DNA of 64,000 nt from Belliella kenyensis (GTDB taxonomy: Bacteria > Bacteroidota > Bacteroidia > Cytophagales > Cyclobacteriaceae), in the NCBI RefSeq assembly GCF_022549675.1, contig NZ_JAKZGR010000002.1, positions 310,001 to 374,000 on the forward strand, written 5' to 3'. Of this stretch, positions 19,922 to 29,224 are shown piece after piece; position 1 is the first letter of the stretch, and every line of letters starts with the position of its first letter. The notes under the pieces are model-generated. The model made no database searches. It was not told where the DNA came from and worked only from the letters and a program-made list of their open reading frames with translations. The translations under genes were made by a program, and so were the position numbers.

Positions 19922-22351
19922 TTAAAATTTGAAAGCCATTGAAGCTAAGATTCTCCTTGGCATTTGTGGTTCTATGGTCGTCCATCCTCCCCAATATTGT
20001 TGATTGGTAAGGTTGTCTATTTTTAGGCCTAACCTGTAGTGAGTTGTGTCATAGAATATAGTTGATCCAATTACGGTATATGCTGGTAGGGTGAAAATTC
20101 CAGTAGCTTGAGAATTAGTGATGTGGTTTTCAGAGGCGTAGTTGAAGCCAGCCCCAAAGCCTAGACCTTGAAGTCTTGAATTGCTGATGCTATAACTTAC
20201 CCATGCATTTGCTAAGTTTTCTGGACCAGCTGATACAGGACGTCGACCATTGATCCCCTCAGCTGTTCGATCATTTCTGCTCTCGTTGTGGGTAAAACCA
20301 ACCAATATGTTTAATCCATTAATTGGATTAGCAATCACCTCAAATTCTAGCCCTTTGCTGGAAATATTGCCATCCTGAATACTAAAACCAATTCGATCTG
20401 GGTCAGGTCTGGTTACATTCTTGACATAAATGTCATAATAACTAACACTTCCTGTTATTTTACCATCAAAAAGTTCTGTTTTGACCCCTAGCTCCCATTG
20501 GTTAGCATGCTGCGGATTGAAAATTTCAACAGATCCATCAGGTTGAGTGATTGGGGCAATATTTTGAAAACCATTCATATAATTCCCAAAAATGGATGCC
20601 TTTTTTTTCAGGAATTGATAGACAAGACCAAGTTTTGGCGATAGGGCTGTTTGCATGTATTCTCCACTTGTGGTGTTAGTCCTTTGGTTGTATGAGCCTT
20701 TATTGTCAAACCTATCTAATCGCAGGCTCATCATGGCCATCATGCGTTCAGTCAAATTAATTACATCTGAGAAATAGGCACTGTAGGTATATACATTGGT
20801 TTCAATTTTAGAAGGGTTTTGGTTGTTCGCTAAGCGTGCATTTAGGGCATACCTGGTAAGTTGAATGTATCTGGGATCTGCCCTTAAAGTACTAACAGTA
20901 TCAAATGGAATGTATGCTGAGTTGTTATTTAATCCTTGCTGATGGAAATAATCTAAGCCCACGACAAGTCTATTTCTTAGTGAACCAATACTGAAGTCTC
21001 CAATAAAATTTTGTTGGATAGTAGTAACTAAGTTTTTGGAATCTTGAAGGCTGACATACCTCGTAAGTAAGGAGTCTCCTGGCATAGCAAACATGGAGTA
21101 CTGGTAAAACCCTTCTGCCTGCCTTAGGCTTCTAGAGATATTGGTTTGAGAAGTCCATTTAGAAGAAATTTTATAATTTGCTTGTGCATAAATATTTGTC
21201 GTTGGGGTTTGTATAGTAATGTCATTGCTTGTGTAGGACCTATTGAAATCTAGTCCAAGTCCCGCTGGGGAGTTAGCTGTTAAAGGTCTAGATCGGTTGA
21301 GGAATATCATCAGTGGATTGGTATTTTCAGCCTGATAAAATTCTGTTTGTACTGAAAATGATAACCTTTCATTTACGTTGTAGGATAGGGAAGGAGCTAA
21401 AAATTTGCTTGTTCTAAACCCAGCATCTAAAAAGCTGTTTTCATGATGATAAGCCGCATTCATACGCAAATGAACTTTTTCACTGTCTCCCAGTGGCGTA
21501 TTGATGTCTGCCGTAATCCTGTTTAGACCAAAAGTACCTGCTGTATAAGAAATTTCACCTCCAAAGCCTTCGTAAGGTTTTTTGGTGACTATATTGATCA
21601 AACCTCCAAAGGAAATAATACTCCCACCAAATAGGGTTCCTGAAGGTCCTTTAATTGTTTCAATCTTTTCTATATTGGCAGGGTCTGGACTACCATTTGA
21701 TATGCCTGCAACGCCATTCATCAGGCTTGGTTGTACACTGAAGCCCCTCATGGAATAATATCCTGCACCGTCACCCCCTCTTCCTGTAGCACTCCAGAGC
21801 TTATGAACTCCAGTAGCATTCTTTAATGCATCGTCAAAACCAACAATTTGTTGCTCTCTCATCAATTCTTTCGTGACCACATTATAAACTTGTGGGTTTT
21901 CAAGATTTGATAAGGGCATTCTGGCTGGATATTCTGATGCCTTTCCATCAAAAGGATTTATCTTTCCGTCGCTAACTACTACTTCTGTCAGCTGATTTCC
22001 ATCCTCTTGAAGTATTACTTCAATTGGGTAATACGTTTCATGTGTACCTATGACCACCTCACGCTCTTGTGATTTATAGCCTACATAAGAGAAAATCAAA
22101 GTGTGATTTCCAGGTTTTAACCCTTTGATTTCAAAAAACCCCATTTCATTAGTAGTTGCACCAATAACCGTGTTTTTTAGCTTTATGCTCACAAATGGTA
22201 AAGGTTCCATTTTATTGTTTTTCACCACACCACCTATATTGGTTTGGTGCTGTGCCATTACATTTTCGGGTAAATGTAGGCTGATGAGAATGCTTAATGT
22301 CAGCAGGAGAAGTTTTTTTAACTCCACTGTGTTGTGTAATAATCTATTCAT
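19922..22351 (-). CDS. TonB-dependent siderophore receptor
   Basis: 809 residues: signal peptide ending near NVMAQ, carboxypeptidase-like domain (about 38-120), plug (about 150-275, KIETIKGPSGTLFG), barrel ending RRILASMAFKF. It has the same layout and many shared segments as the receptor at 14763, so the pair arose by duplication and has since diverged. A Fur-box-like palindrome lies 63 bp upstream. 244 bp separate it from the next receptor gene, so the three may not be a single transcript. Confidence 0.9.
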   Translation of the reverse strand: MNRLLHNTVELKKLLLLTLSILISLHLPENVMAQHQTNIGGVVKNNKMEPLPFVSIKLKNTVIGATTNEMGFFEIKGLKPGNHTLIFSYVGYKSQEREVVIGTHETYYPIEVILQEDGNQLTEVVVSDGKINPFDGKASEYPARMPLSNLENPQVYNVVTKELMREQQIVGFDDALKNATGVHKLWSATGRGGDGAGYYSMRGFSVQPSLMNGVAGISNGSPDPANIEKIETIKGPSGTLFGGSIISFGGLINIVTKKPYEGFGGEISYTAGTFGLNRITADINTPLGDSEKVHLRMNAAYHHENSFLDAGFRTSKFLAPSLSYNVNERLSFSVQTEFYQAENTNPLMIFLNRSRPLTANSPAGLGLDFNRSYTSNDITIQTPTTNIYAQANYKISSKWTSQTNISRSLRQAEGFYQYSMFAMPGDSLLTRYVSLQDSKNLVTTIQQNFIGDFSIGSLRNRLVVGLDYFHQQGLNNNSAYIPFDTVSTLRADPRYIQLTRYALNARLANNQNPSKIETNVYTYSAYFSDVINLTERMMAMMSLRLDRFDNKGSYNQRTNTTSGEYMQTALSPKLGLVYQFLKKKASIFGNYMNGFQNIAPITQPDGSVEIFNPQHANQWELGVKTELFDGKITGSVSYYDIYVKNVTRPDPDRIGFSIQDGNISSKGLEFEVIANPINGLNILVGFTHNESRNDRTAEGINGRRPVSAGPENLANAWVSYSISNSRLQGLGFGAGFNYASENHITNSQATGIFTLPAYTVIGSTIFYDTTHYRLGLKIDNLTNQQYWGGWTTIEPQMPRRILASMAFKF

Positions 22352-22413
22352 TTTTTATTTGGATTAAATCTAAATTAACACAAATGTATAGATCTTACGT
22401 GTTTGATTGTTTA

Positions 22414-22436
22414 TTATTTAGAATTATTTTAAATAA
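22414..22436 (-). promoter_or_regulatory. Candidate Fur box for siderophore receptor
   Basis: A 23-bp palindrome: TTATTTAGAAT, centre T, ATTTTAAATAA. It is identical to the box at 14602-14624 except for the central base. Position: 63 bp before the receptor start codon. The downstream gene is a siderophore receptor, which fits iron-dependent repression. Confidence 0.75.
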
Positions 22437-22629
22437 TATTTTTCTATGGAAATTTTAAAGCCATTTTTCTTTTAAATCATGATTCAATCTATGATTTTAG
22501 AGATCCTATTGATTATATTAATGATGGGTTAGTCTGATGCATGTGTGTATTTTTAGCTTTTAAGGCACAGTTTTTAGCCAAGACCTAGGGATAGTTGGAT
22601 CTATGGATTTACCTTGTGGGGAGTAATGC

Positions 22630-23961
22630 CTACAGGAATATACCAATAAATTTATTTTTCATCGTAGGCCTGATGATCAACATGATGTAAGCCCAGTTTT
22701 GGGAAGACTTAAGCATGTTTTTTCCATTCAAATAGGCGAAGGTATCTGAGTAAAAAAACTGGCTATACCCAGATTGAATCGATAAGGCATCGTTGATAAG
22801 CCAGCCAAAAGTGAAATCAATTTCGCTACCCAAGTTACGATTCAAAAGTGGAGGACTTGTTTCTCTCAAATCAAAAACTAGGCTATGTGCACGAAAGAAA
22901 TGATAGTCGCCTTGAATGAAGAACTTTGGGTTTAAAGTGAAGCGCGTTTTTATAGCATAATCTTCCAAACCTACAGTATTTTCATGTCTTCCACCGACAT
23001 AAAAAAGGTCCATATATCCATTGAAAATGTGGTTTGTTCCGTAGAGTGGCTGATATGAAGTGTTTATGGATGAAGTCAAGTTGCCAGTACCGCTTATATG
23101 TTCTGCACCTGCAGAAATTGTCCACTGCCTACCTGCTACCATTTTATTCATAAAGGAATGTTTGATGTTTAAATTGAAATTATAAGCGTTGACGCTTACC
23201 CCGGTATTGTCTTGCCCTACTTGATGGTAATAAAATCCAGAAAACTCTGTGTCACCAATTTGATATTTTAAAGTTGGGAATCCTATGGTAGTCCTATACC
23301 TGATTCCGTCTGCCAGCGTGTTCCCTAGATTATCGATTTCTTGCCAATATCTACCATCGTTCCAGGCAAGTGCCGAAAACATAAACTTGCCCCATTTGTT
23401 TTCATACCTTGCCATTTGGGCTGTTTTATATTGAAGAGGAATGAGGTAAGGTTGCTCAATGAGTGTCTGTTCAGCTTGATTGTATGCACCACCAAAATGA
23501 AGTTTCATGAACTTTTTTTCATATTTAACAAGTGCAAAGTCGTGTGACCTAGCTTGTAGTGCCCAATCTAAATTTCCTAAGAACCTGAAATTATCATAAT
23601 TCAATTCTTGCCTGCCTAATTTAATCGCCCAGTTTTCGGTCAAGTTGATTTCTCCCCAGGCTTCATGCAAGGAAAGAAAATTGTCTGTTGCCTTGATCTG
23701 TGGTGTACTGCCCCAAGTTCTGATATCTTGTATACTCATGTAAAACTTCAAGTTTTCAGTTTGATATGTAGCCTGTAATCTTGCCCTATGTGCTGTAAAA
23801 ACTGTTGCAGATTGGTCTTTACTTATCAAGTTTCCAAATCCGTTTCGGTATTCAGTGCGCTGAATGATTTGGCCATCAACATTGAATTGGGCCTTGGATT
23901 CTAAGATAATGGCCATAGCCGCTATGATAATCATGAAGGAAAGTGTAGTAGATTTTTTCAT
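22630..23961 (-). CDS. Alginate-export-family outer-membrane porin
   Basis: 443 residues with a signal peptide ending near ESKAQ (residue 25). The barrel resembles the alginate_export family: QRTEYRNGFG start, SIQDIRTWG, INLTENWAIKLGRQEL, and LQARSHDFALVKYEKK. These monomeric 18-strand-type barrels conduct small anions and sugars. The gene is divergent from the nitrate transporter with only 390 bp between the starts, and that gap contains two copies of the nitrate-block operator. I infer a role as an outer-membrane nitrate/nitrite channel rather than alginate export, since no alginate genes are here. Confidence 0.8.
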   Translation of the reverse strand: MKKSTTLSFMIIIAAMAIILESKAQFNVDGQIIQRTEYRNGFGNLISKDQSATVFTAHRARLQATYQTENLKFYMSIQDIRTWGSTPQIKATDNFLSLHEAWGEINLTENWAIKLGRQELNYDNFRFLGNLDWALQARSHDFALVKYEKKFMKLHFGGAYNQAEQTLIEQPYLIPLQYKTAQMARYENKWGKFMFSALAWNDGRYWQEIDNLGNTLADGIRYRTTIGFPTLKYQIGDTEFSGFYYHQVGQDNTGVSVNAYNFNLNIKHSFMNKMVAGRQWTISAGAEHISGTGNLTSSINTSYQPLYGTNHIFNGYMDLFYVGGRHENTVGLEDYAIKTRFTLNPKFFIQGDYHFFRAHSLVFDLRETSPPLLNRNLGSEIDFTFGWLINDALSIQSGYSQFFYSDTFAYLNGKNMLKSSQNWAYIMLIIRPTMKNKFIGIFL

Positions 23962-24208
23962 TTTGATTTTTGCTTTAAAGTTTCTTTTTGAATTCCTAGA
24001 GCTTTTTGGGAGTATTGTTTCAGTACCATCAATGATTCAAGATCCGATTGTCTCATTTCTGGATTTATCACCATTTATTACTTATTTTTTTTTTAAGTAG
24101 TAAACCTAATTAGCAAGGTATTTTAATCTTCTTTTTTTTATTATTCATGGTTTTTATTCATTTTCAGGCACTTTTTAGTGTGTGAGAAATATATGTACTT
24201 ATAAGATT

Positions 24209-24222
24209 AAGTTGTAATACTT
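24209..24222. promoter_or_regulatory. Nitrate-block operator copy 1
   Basis: AAGTTGTAATACTT, 12 of 14 identical to the consensus AAGTAATAATACTT (inverted repeat AAGTA, four bases, TACTT). It lies between the divergent porin and nitrate transporter genes and could serve either. Confidence 0.5.
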
Positions 24223-24243
24223 AATAAATGTATGTAATTTTTT

Positions 24244-24257
24244 CAGTAATAATACTT
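24244..24257. promoter_or_regulatory. Nitrate-block operator copy 2
   Basis: CAGTAATAATACTT, 13 of 14 identical to the consensus. It is 35 bp from copy 1 and 94 bp before the transporter start codon. A weak -7-like TATCTTG follows at 24276-24282, which would put this site upstream of the promoter core, a position suited to activation. Confidence 0.6.
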
Positions 24258-24351
24258 AATTTTATTAAAAATTTATATCTTGCCAATCAGTAGAAAGACC
24301 CAATCTGACCATTTAAATAAAAAATTGTCAAACAACTTAAACTTTATTGCC

Positions 24352-25695
24352 ATGAAAAATCTATCAAACAAGGCTACACGCATTGATTTACTCAATTTTA
24401 AAACTCCACAGATGAAGGCATTTCATTTATCATGGATAGCCTTTTTTCTCTGTTTTTTTGGTTGGTTTGGAATTGCGCCATTGATGGCGGTGGTCAGAGA
24501 GGAATTGGAACTTACCAAGACCCAGATTGGAAACATTATTATATCTTCCGTAGCTGTTACCATAGTTGCGCGGCTGTTTATTGGGTGGTTGCTTGACCGT
24601 ATTGGTCCCAGAATTACCTATACCTATTTGTTAATTTTGGGAGCTATCCCGGTGATGTTTATTGGACTTAGTAATAGCTATGAGAGTTTTTTAATATTTA
24701 GATTAGCTATCGGTGCTATCGGAGCGGCATTTGTAGTGACGCAATACCATACTTCAGTGATGTTTGCTTCCAATATTGTGGGGACAGCCAATGCTACTTC
24801 AGCAGGGTGGGGGAATTTAGGTGGAGGTGTTACCCAAATTGTGATGCCATTATTATTTGGGCTTTTTGTTAGCCTAGGTTATCTTGATGTACAAGCATGG
24901 CGGTTGGCAATGATCATTCCTGGGATCCTGATGGTGGTGTGTGGGGTGTTGTATTATAAGTACACCACTGATTTGCCAGAAGGGAATTTTAAGGACCTAA
25001 AGAAAAATGAAACGCTAGCTAGAGAAAGCAAGAAAGCGTCCAAAGGTGCTTTTGTTACTGCACTTAAAGACAAGAGGGTGTGGGCATTGTTTTTAATTTA
25101 CGGGGCTTGTTTTGGGATTGAGTTGACCTTAAATAACATTGCAGCTATTTACTACCATGATTACTTTAATTTGGACTTGAAAACAGCGGGACTAATCGCA
25201 GGTTTGTTTGGATTGATGAATTTATTTGCAAGGTCTACAGGAGGATACTTGGGAGATAAAGCTGGGATGAAATGGGGGTTGAAAGGAAGGGTGTGGATCT
25301 TAGGAGTTGTTTTGTTGCTTGAAGGGGTTTCGTTGTTGATTTTTTCTCAAATGACAGTACTCTTTTTAGCAATTGGTACCATGGTTATTTTCAGCATGTT
25401 TGTTCAAATGGCTGAAGGAGCTACCTATTCTGTCGTGCCTTTTATCAATAAGAAAGCCATCGGAACCGTATCGGGAATAGTGGGTGCTGGAGGGAATGCC
25501 GGTGCCGTAATGGCTGGATTTTTATTCAGGTCTGAAAACCTGTCTTATCCTGATATTCTTTGGATACTCGGCTTGATTGTGATAGCAATTTCAAGCACTA
25601 CTTTGGTTATTAAATTTTCAACTTCAGAGGAGAAAGTAGCTGCTGAAGAAATGGAGAACATTGAAGCAAGCAAAGGGATTTTAGAGCCTGCCTAA
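24352..25695 (+). CDS. narK: Nitrate/nitrite MFS transporter
   Basis: I choose the ATG at 24352; an upstream TTG at 24280 in frame lies close to the operator and is unlikely. About 447 residues with 12 predicted membrane helices. The nitrate-porter signatures are present: a helix-5 motif GWGNLGGGVTQIVMP and its helix-11 counterpart GAGGNAGAVMAGF. An Arg in WLLDRIGPR belongs to the MFS loop motif. It imports nitrate (and perhaps exports nitrite) at the inner membrane. It is followed after 25 bp by the nitrate reductase. NasA would be an equally fair symbol for the assimilatory role. Confidence 0.9.
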   Translation: MKNLSNKATRIDLLNFKTPQMKAFHLSWIAFFLCFFGWFGIAPLMAVVREELELTKTQIGNIIISSVAVTIVARLFIGWLLDRIGPRITYTYLLILGAIPVMFIGLSNSYESFLIFRLAIGAIGAAFVVTQYHTSVMFASNIVGTANATSAGWGNLGGGVTQIVMPLLFGLFVSLGYLDVQAWRLAMIIPGILMVVCGVLYYKYTTDLPEGNFKDLKKNETLARESKKASKGAFVTALKDKRVWALFLIYGACFGIELTLNNIAAIYYHDYFNLDLKTAGLIAGLFGLMNLFARSTGGYLGDKAGMKWGLKGRVWILGVVLLLEGVSLLIFSQMTVLFLAIGTMVIFSMFVQMAEGATYSVVPFINKKAIGTVSGIVGAGGNAGAVMAGFLFRSENLSYPDILWILGLIVIAISSTTLVIKFSTSEEKVAAEEMENIEASKGILEPA

Positions 25696-25720
25696 TGGGC
25701 TATTGTAACTGATCAGTCTT

Positions 25721-28700
25721 ATGAAATCAGATAGTTTTAGAAGTACTTGTTCCTATTGTGGGGTAGGTTGTGGAGTGGTAATCAGCCGTGATCAAAAAGG
25801 TGGTATTAAGGTTACTGGAGATGAAACCCATCCGGTAAATCAGGGTATGCTATGCTCCAAAGGAATGAACCTTCATTATGTGGTAGAAGATCAGTCGGAT
25901 AGGTTACTGACTCCTTTGATGAGAGAAGGGAAGGGGTATGGATTGAAGGTGGTGGATTGGGAAAGTGCCATGCGTAGGGCTGCAGCCGTGTTTACCTCTC
26001 TGATAAAGAAGTATGGGCCAAACTCGGTAGGGTTTTATGTTTCTGGGCAATGTCTCACAGAAGAATATTACTTGATAAATAAGCTGACAAAGGGTTTTTT
26101 AAAGACCAACAATATTGATACAAACTCTAGGCTTTGTATGAGCTCAGCGGTGATGGGCTATCAATTGACTTTGGGTGAAGATGTAGTCCCTACAACTTAT
26201 GAGGATATTGAGTTAAGCGATTGTATCATGGTTGCTGGTGCTAACCCTGCCTGGTGCCATCCCATTCTGTGGAGAAGGGTAGAAAAGCATAAAGAAACCA
26301 ATCCCAATGTAAAGGTCATCGTCGTAGACCCTAGGAGAACTCAAACTTGTCAATTGGCCGATTTGCATTTGCAACTTATCCCTGGTACAGATGTGACCCT
26401 ATATCACGCCATGGGTCGTTGTCTGATTGAAAACCAAGCTGTAGATAGGGAATTTATTGAAAATCATACGGATGGATTTGAGAAGTACTTTGAAAAAGTG
26501 ATGCAAACTCCCCTTGAAGTAGCTTCGCAGGTTTGTGGGATACCAATCCCAGCTATCCAATTGGCAGCTAAGTATATTGGAGAAGCTAAGGGTTTTTTGA
26601 CCATGTGGGCCATGGGGCTCAATCAAAGTGCTGACGGGGTCGCTAAGAACCTGGCATTGATTGACCTCAACCTGATCACAGGTCAAATAGGAAAGCCTGG
26701 ATCGGGGCCATTTTCCCTTACGGGTCAGCCGAACGCCATGGGAGGAAGGGAAGTTGGGGGGATGGCCACCATGCTGTCTTCACACCGAAAGCTAGCAGAC
26801 CCAAAACACAGAAAAGAAGTTGCTGATTTTTGGGGCGTGGAGGATATCGCTGCTTCGCCCGGTCTTACTGCCACACAAATGGTTGATGCACTGGAATCAG
26901 GGGAGATGAAGGCCATTTGGATTATTTGCACCAATCCTTTGGTTAGTCTTCCAGATACCAACAAGGTTGAAAAAGCTTTGAAGAATGCAAAATTTGTAGT
27001 AGTTCAAGACATTTCCAATAAGGTAGAAGCTATACCTTATGCTGATTTGGTCTTGCCGGCAGCAGGTTGGTCAGAAAAAGAGGGAACCATGACTAATTCG
27101 GAAAGGAGAGTTTCTTACCTCAGAAAGGTCAAGGAAGCACCAGGAGAAGCCTTGCCTGATGCGGAGATAATCATTCGATTTGCCAAAAAGATGGGGTTTA
27201 AGGGATTTGACTATGGTGAAATGTCAGAGGTCTTTCAGGAGCACTGTATGCTTACCAAAGGTACCAACATAGATGTGTCAGGATTGAGTTATGCTATACT
27301 AAAAGAAAGAGGTACTGTTCAATGGCCATTCACTTCAACAGCTAGTAAAGGGACATCACGCCTGTTTCTAGATAAGCAATTCTTCACGGCAAATCAGCGC
27401 GCACAAATCAGTATTGGAGAAAATATAGCGACAAATGAGCCTTTGAGCGAGGAATTTCCTCTTATACTAACTACGGGAAGAATCAGAGACCAATGGCATA
27501 CCATGACCAGAACAGGGAAAGTCAGTAAGTTGAAGCAGCACATTTCAAAACCTTATCTTGAAATTCACCCCTTGGATGCTCAAGCAAGAAAGCTGGTTGA
27601 AAACGATACGGTCGTGGTGACTGGAGGCAGAGGAAAAGTTAAATTACCTATAAAAATTACCGCTGATATTCGACAAGGGGTGGTTTTTTTGCCCATGCAC
27701 TGGGGAAGAATTTTTGGAAGTGACTTTGCCAGAACCAATAACCTCACTGGAAATGCCATAGATCCAGTTTCCAAGCAGCCAGATTTTAAATATTCGGCTG
27801 TCCAGGTGAGTAAATTTGTAAAGCCAAAACAAAGAATTGTAGTGGTAGGAGCAGGCGCTGCTTCCTACAGGTTCATTCAGACTTATAGAGAATTGAATGA
27901 TGTTGATGAAATTACGGTGTTTTCCAAAGAGGAACACCCTTTCTATAACCGAGTCTTATTGCCAGATTATGTATCTAAACACAAGACTTGGGCAGAGCTT
28001 CAAAAGCTCAAAGTGGGGGAGCTAAAGCAACTTAATGTTAAGTTATTTGTGAAAAATGGAATTGAGCAAATTGATGCTGAAAATAAATTTGTCTTAGATG
28101 AGTCAGGAAACCAACACCCTTATGATGTATTGATATTGGCCACAGGAAGTAGGGCATTTGTACCAGCAGATGTTCCTGTTTATTTGCCGGGCATTTTTAC
28201 TATGAGGAGTAAAAACCACGCCGATGATTTGGTGAATTACCTCAATGGAAAAGGACATGTAGTGATCATTGGAGGGGGATTGTTAGGATTAGAGCTAGCA
28301 GCATCCCTTCGTGAAATAGATATACAAGTGACTGTGATTCAGCTTGCCTCTAGGTTGATGGAGCGGCAGCTGGATCCGGTCGCTAGTGCCCTGTTGAAAG
28401 ATAAAATTGAAGAGATGGGGGTAGGTTTATACTTGAATAATCAAGTGTATAAACTAGAACAAGTAAATCCAAAAGGGCTTAAAGTACATCTCAAGAGTGG
28501 TGCTATTTTGGACTGTTCTGCTGTAGTCTACGCCATAGGTACAAGACCCAATATGGAGTTGGCCAAAGAGATAGGTTTAGCCTGTGGGGCTGGTGTCAAA
28601 GTCAATCAGCACATGAAAACCTCAGATCCTTTTATTTATGCTTTGGGGGAAATAGCAGAATACAATCAACGGCTCAATGGTATCACGGCAGCTGCTGAGC

Positions 28701-29224
28701 AGCATGCTGAAGTAGCAGCAAGGTACATCAATGGAGATGAGCTGAGTGCTTATGATGGTACAGTCCCTATGAACATATTGAAGTTTGCTGACCTAGACCT
28801 TTGTTCTATTGGTATTCCTGAAGTGCCAGCCAACCAAGAGGGGTATGAGGAAATATTACTTATGGATACTTCTCAGAGGTATTACAAAAAATGTATAGTC
28901 TATCAAGATAGGTTAGTAGGGGCTATATTGTTAGGTGATAAATCAGAGTTTTCCGAATTCAAAAGCCTTATCGAAGATCGAATAGAACTTTCAGATAAAA
29001 GGAAAGAATTGCTAAGGGGTAAATCTAGCCACGCCGCTCCCATTGGTAAGATTGTCTGTACCTGTGGCAATGTAGGTCAGGGTAACCTTGAAGCAGCGAT
29101 TCAACAAGGAGTACAAAGTCTTCAAGAGATTTGTCAGGTAACAGGAGCTGGTTTAGGTTGTGGAAGTTGCAAGCCAGAGATTAAAAATTTACTTTTAGAA
29201 AATAGTCAATTACAAACAGTGTGA
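25721..29224 (+). CDS. nasC: Assimilatory nitrate reductase fused to FAD/BFD module
   Basis: 1167 residues, much longer than ordinary NasA/NapA (about 700-900). Residues 1-700 are the Mo-bisMGD catalytic part: [4Fe-4S] ligands C10, C13, C17 and C45, and the likely Mo ligand C139 in NSRLCMSS. Residues about 704-1090 are a pyridine-nucleotide-disulfide oxidoreductase domain like NirB/NasB (RIVVVGAGAASY, then VIIGGGLLGLELA for NADH). The C-terminus is a BFD-type [2Fe-2S] domain (CTCG near 1112-1115, GCGSC near 1147-1151). It reduces nitrate to nitrite in the cytoplasm and appears able to take electrons from NAD(P)H on one chain. The stop overlaps the next start (TGATG). Confidence 0.9.
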   Translation: MKSDSFRSTCSYCGVGCGVVISRDQKGGIKVTGDETHPVNQGMLCSKGMNLHYVVEDQSDRLLTPLMREGKGYGLKVVDWESAMRRAAAVFTSLIKKYGPNSVGFYVSGQCLTEEYYLINKLTKGFLKTNNIDTNSRLCMSSAVMGYQLTLGEDVVPTTYEDIELSDCIMVAGANPAWCHPILWRRVEKHKETNPNVKVIVVDPRRTQTCQLADLHLQLIPGTDVTLYHAMGRCLIENQAVDREFIENHTDGFEKYFEKVMQTPLEVASQVCGIPIPAIQLAAKYIGEAKGFLTMWAMGLNQSADGVAKNLALIDLNLITGQIGKPGSGPFSLTGQPNAMGGREVGGMATMLSSHRKLADPKHRKEVADFWGVEDIAASPGLTATQMVDALESGEMKAIWIICTNPLVSLPDTNKVEKALKNAKFVVVQDISNKVEAIPYADLVLPAAGWSEKEGTMTNSERRVSYLRKVKEAPGEALPDAEIIIRFAKKMGFKGFDYGEMSEVFQEHCMLTKGTNIDVSGLSYAILKERGTVQWPFTSTASKGTSRLFLDKQFFTANQRAQISIGENIATNEPLSEEFPLILTTGRIRDQWHTMTRTGKVSKLKQHISKPYLEIHPLDAQARKLVENDTVVVTGGRGKVKLPIKITADIRQGVVFLPMHWGRIFGSDFARTNNLTGNAIDPVSKQPDFKYSAVQVSKFVKPKQRIVVVGAGAASYRFIQTYRELNDVDEITVFSKEEHPFYNRVLLPDYVSKHKTWAELQKLKVGELKQLNVKLFVKNGIEQIDAENKFVLDESGNQHPYDVLILATGSRAFVPADVPVYLPGIFTMRSKNHADDLVNYLNGKGHVVIIGGGLLGLELAASLREIDIQVTVIQLASRLMERQLDPVASALLKDKIEEMGVGLYLNNQVYKLEQVNPKGLKVHLKSGAILDCSAVVYAIGTRPNMELAKEIGLACGAGVKVNQHMKTSDPFIYALGEIAEYNQRLNGITAAAEQHAEVAARYINGDELSAYDGTVPMNILKFADLDLCSIGIPEVPANQEGYEEILLMDTSQRYYKKCIVYQDRLVGAILLGDKSEFSEFKSLIEDRIELSDKRKELLRGKSSHAAPIGKIVCTCGNVGQGNLEAAIQQGVQSLQEICQVTGAGLGCGSCKPEIKNLLLENSQLQTV

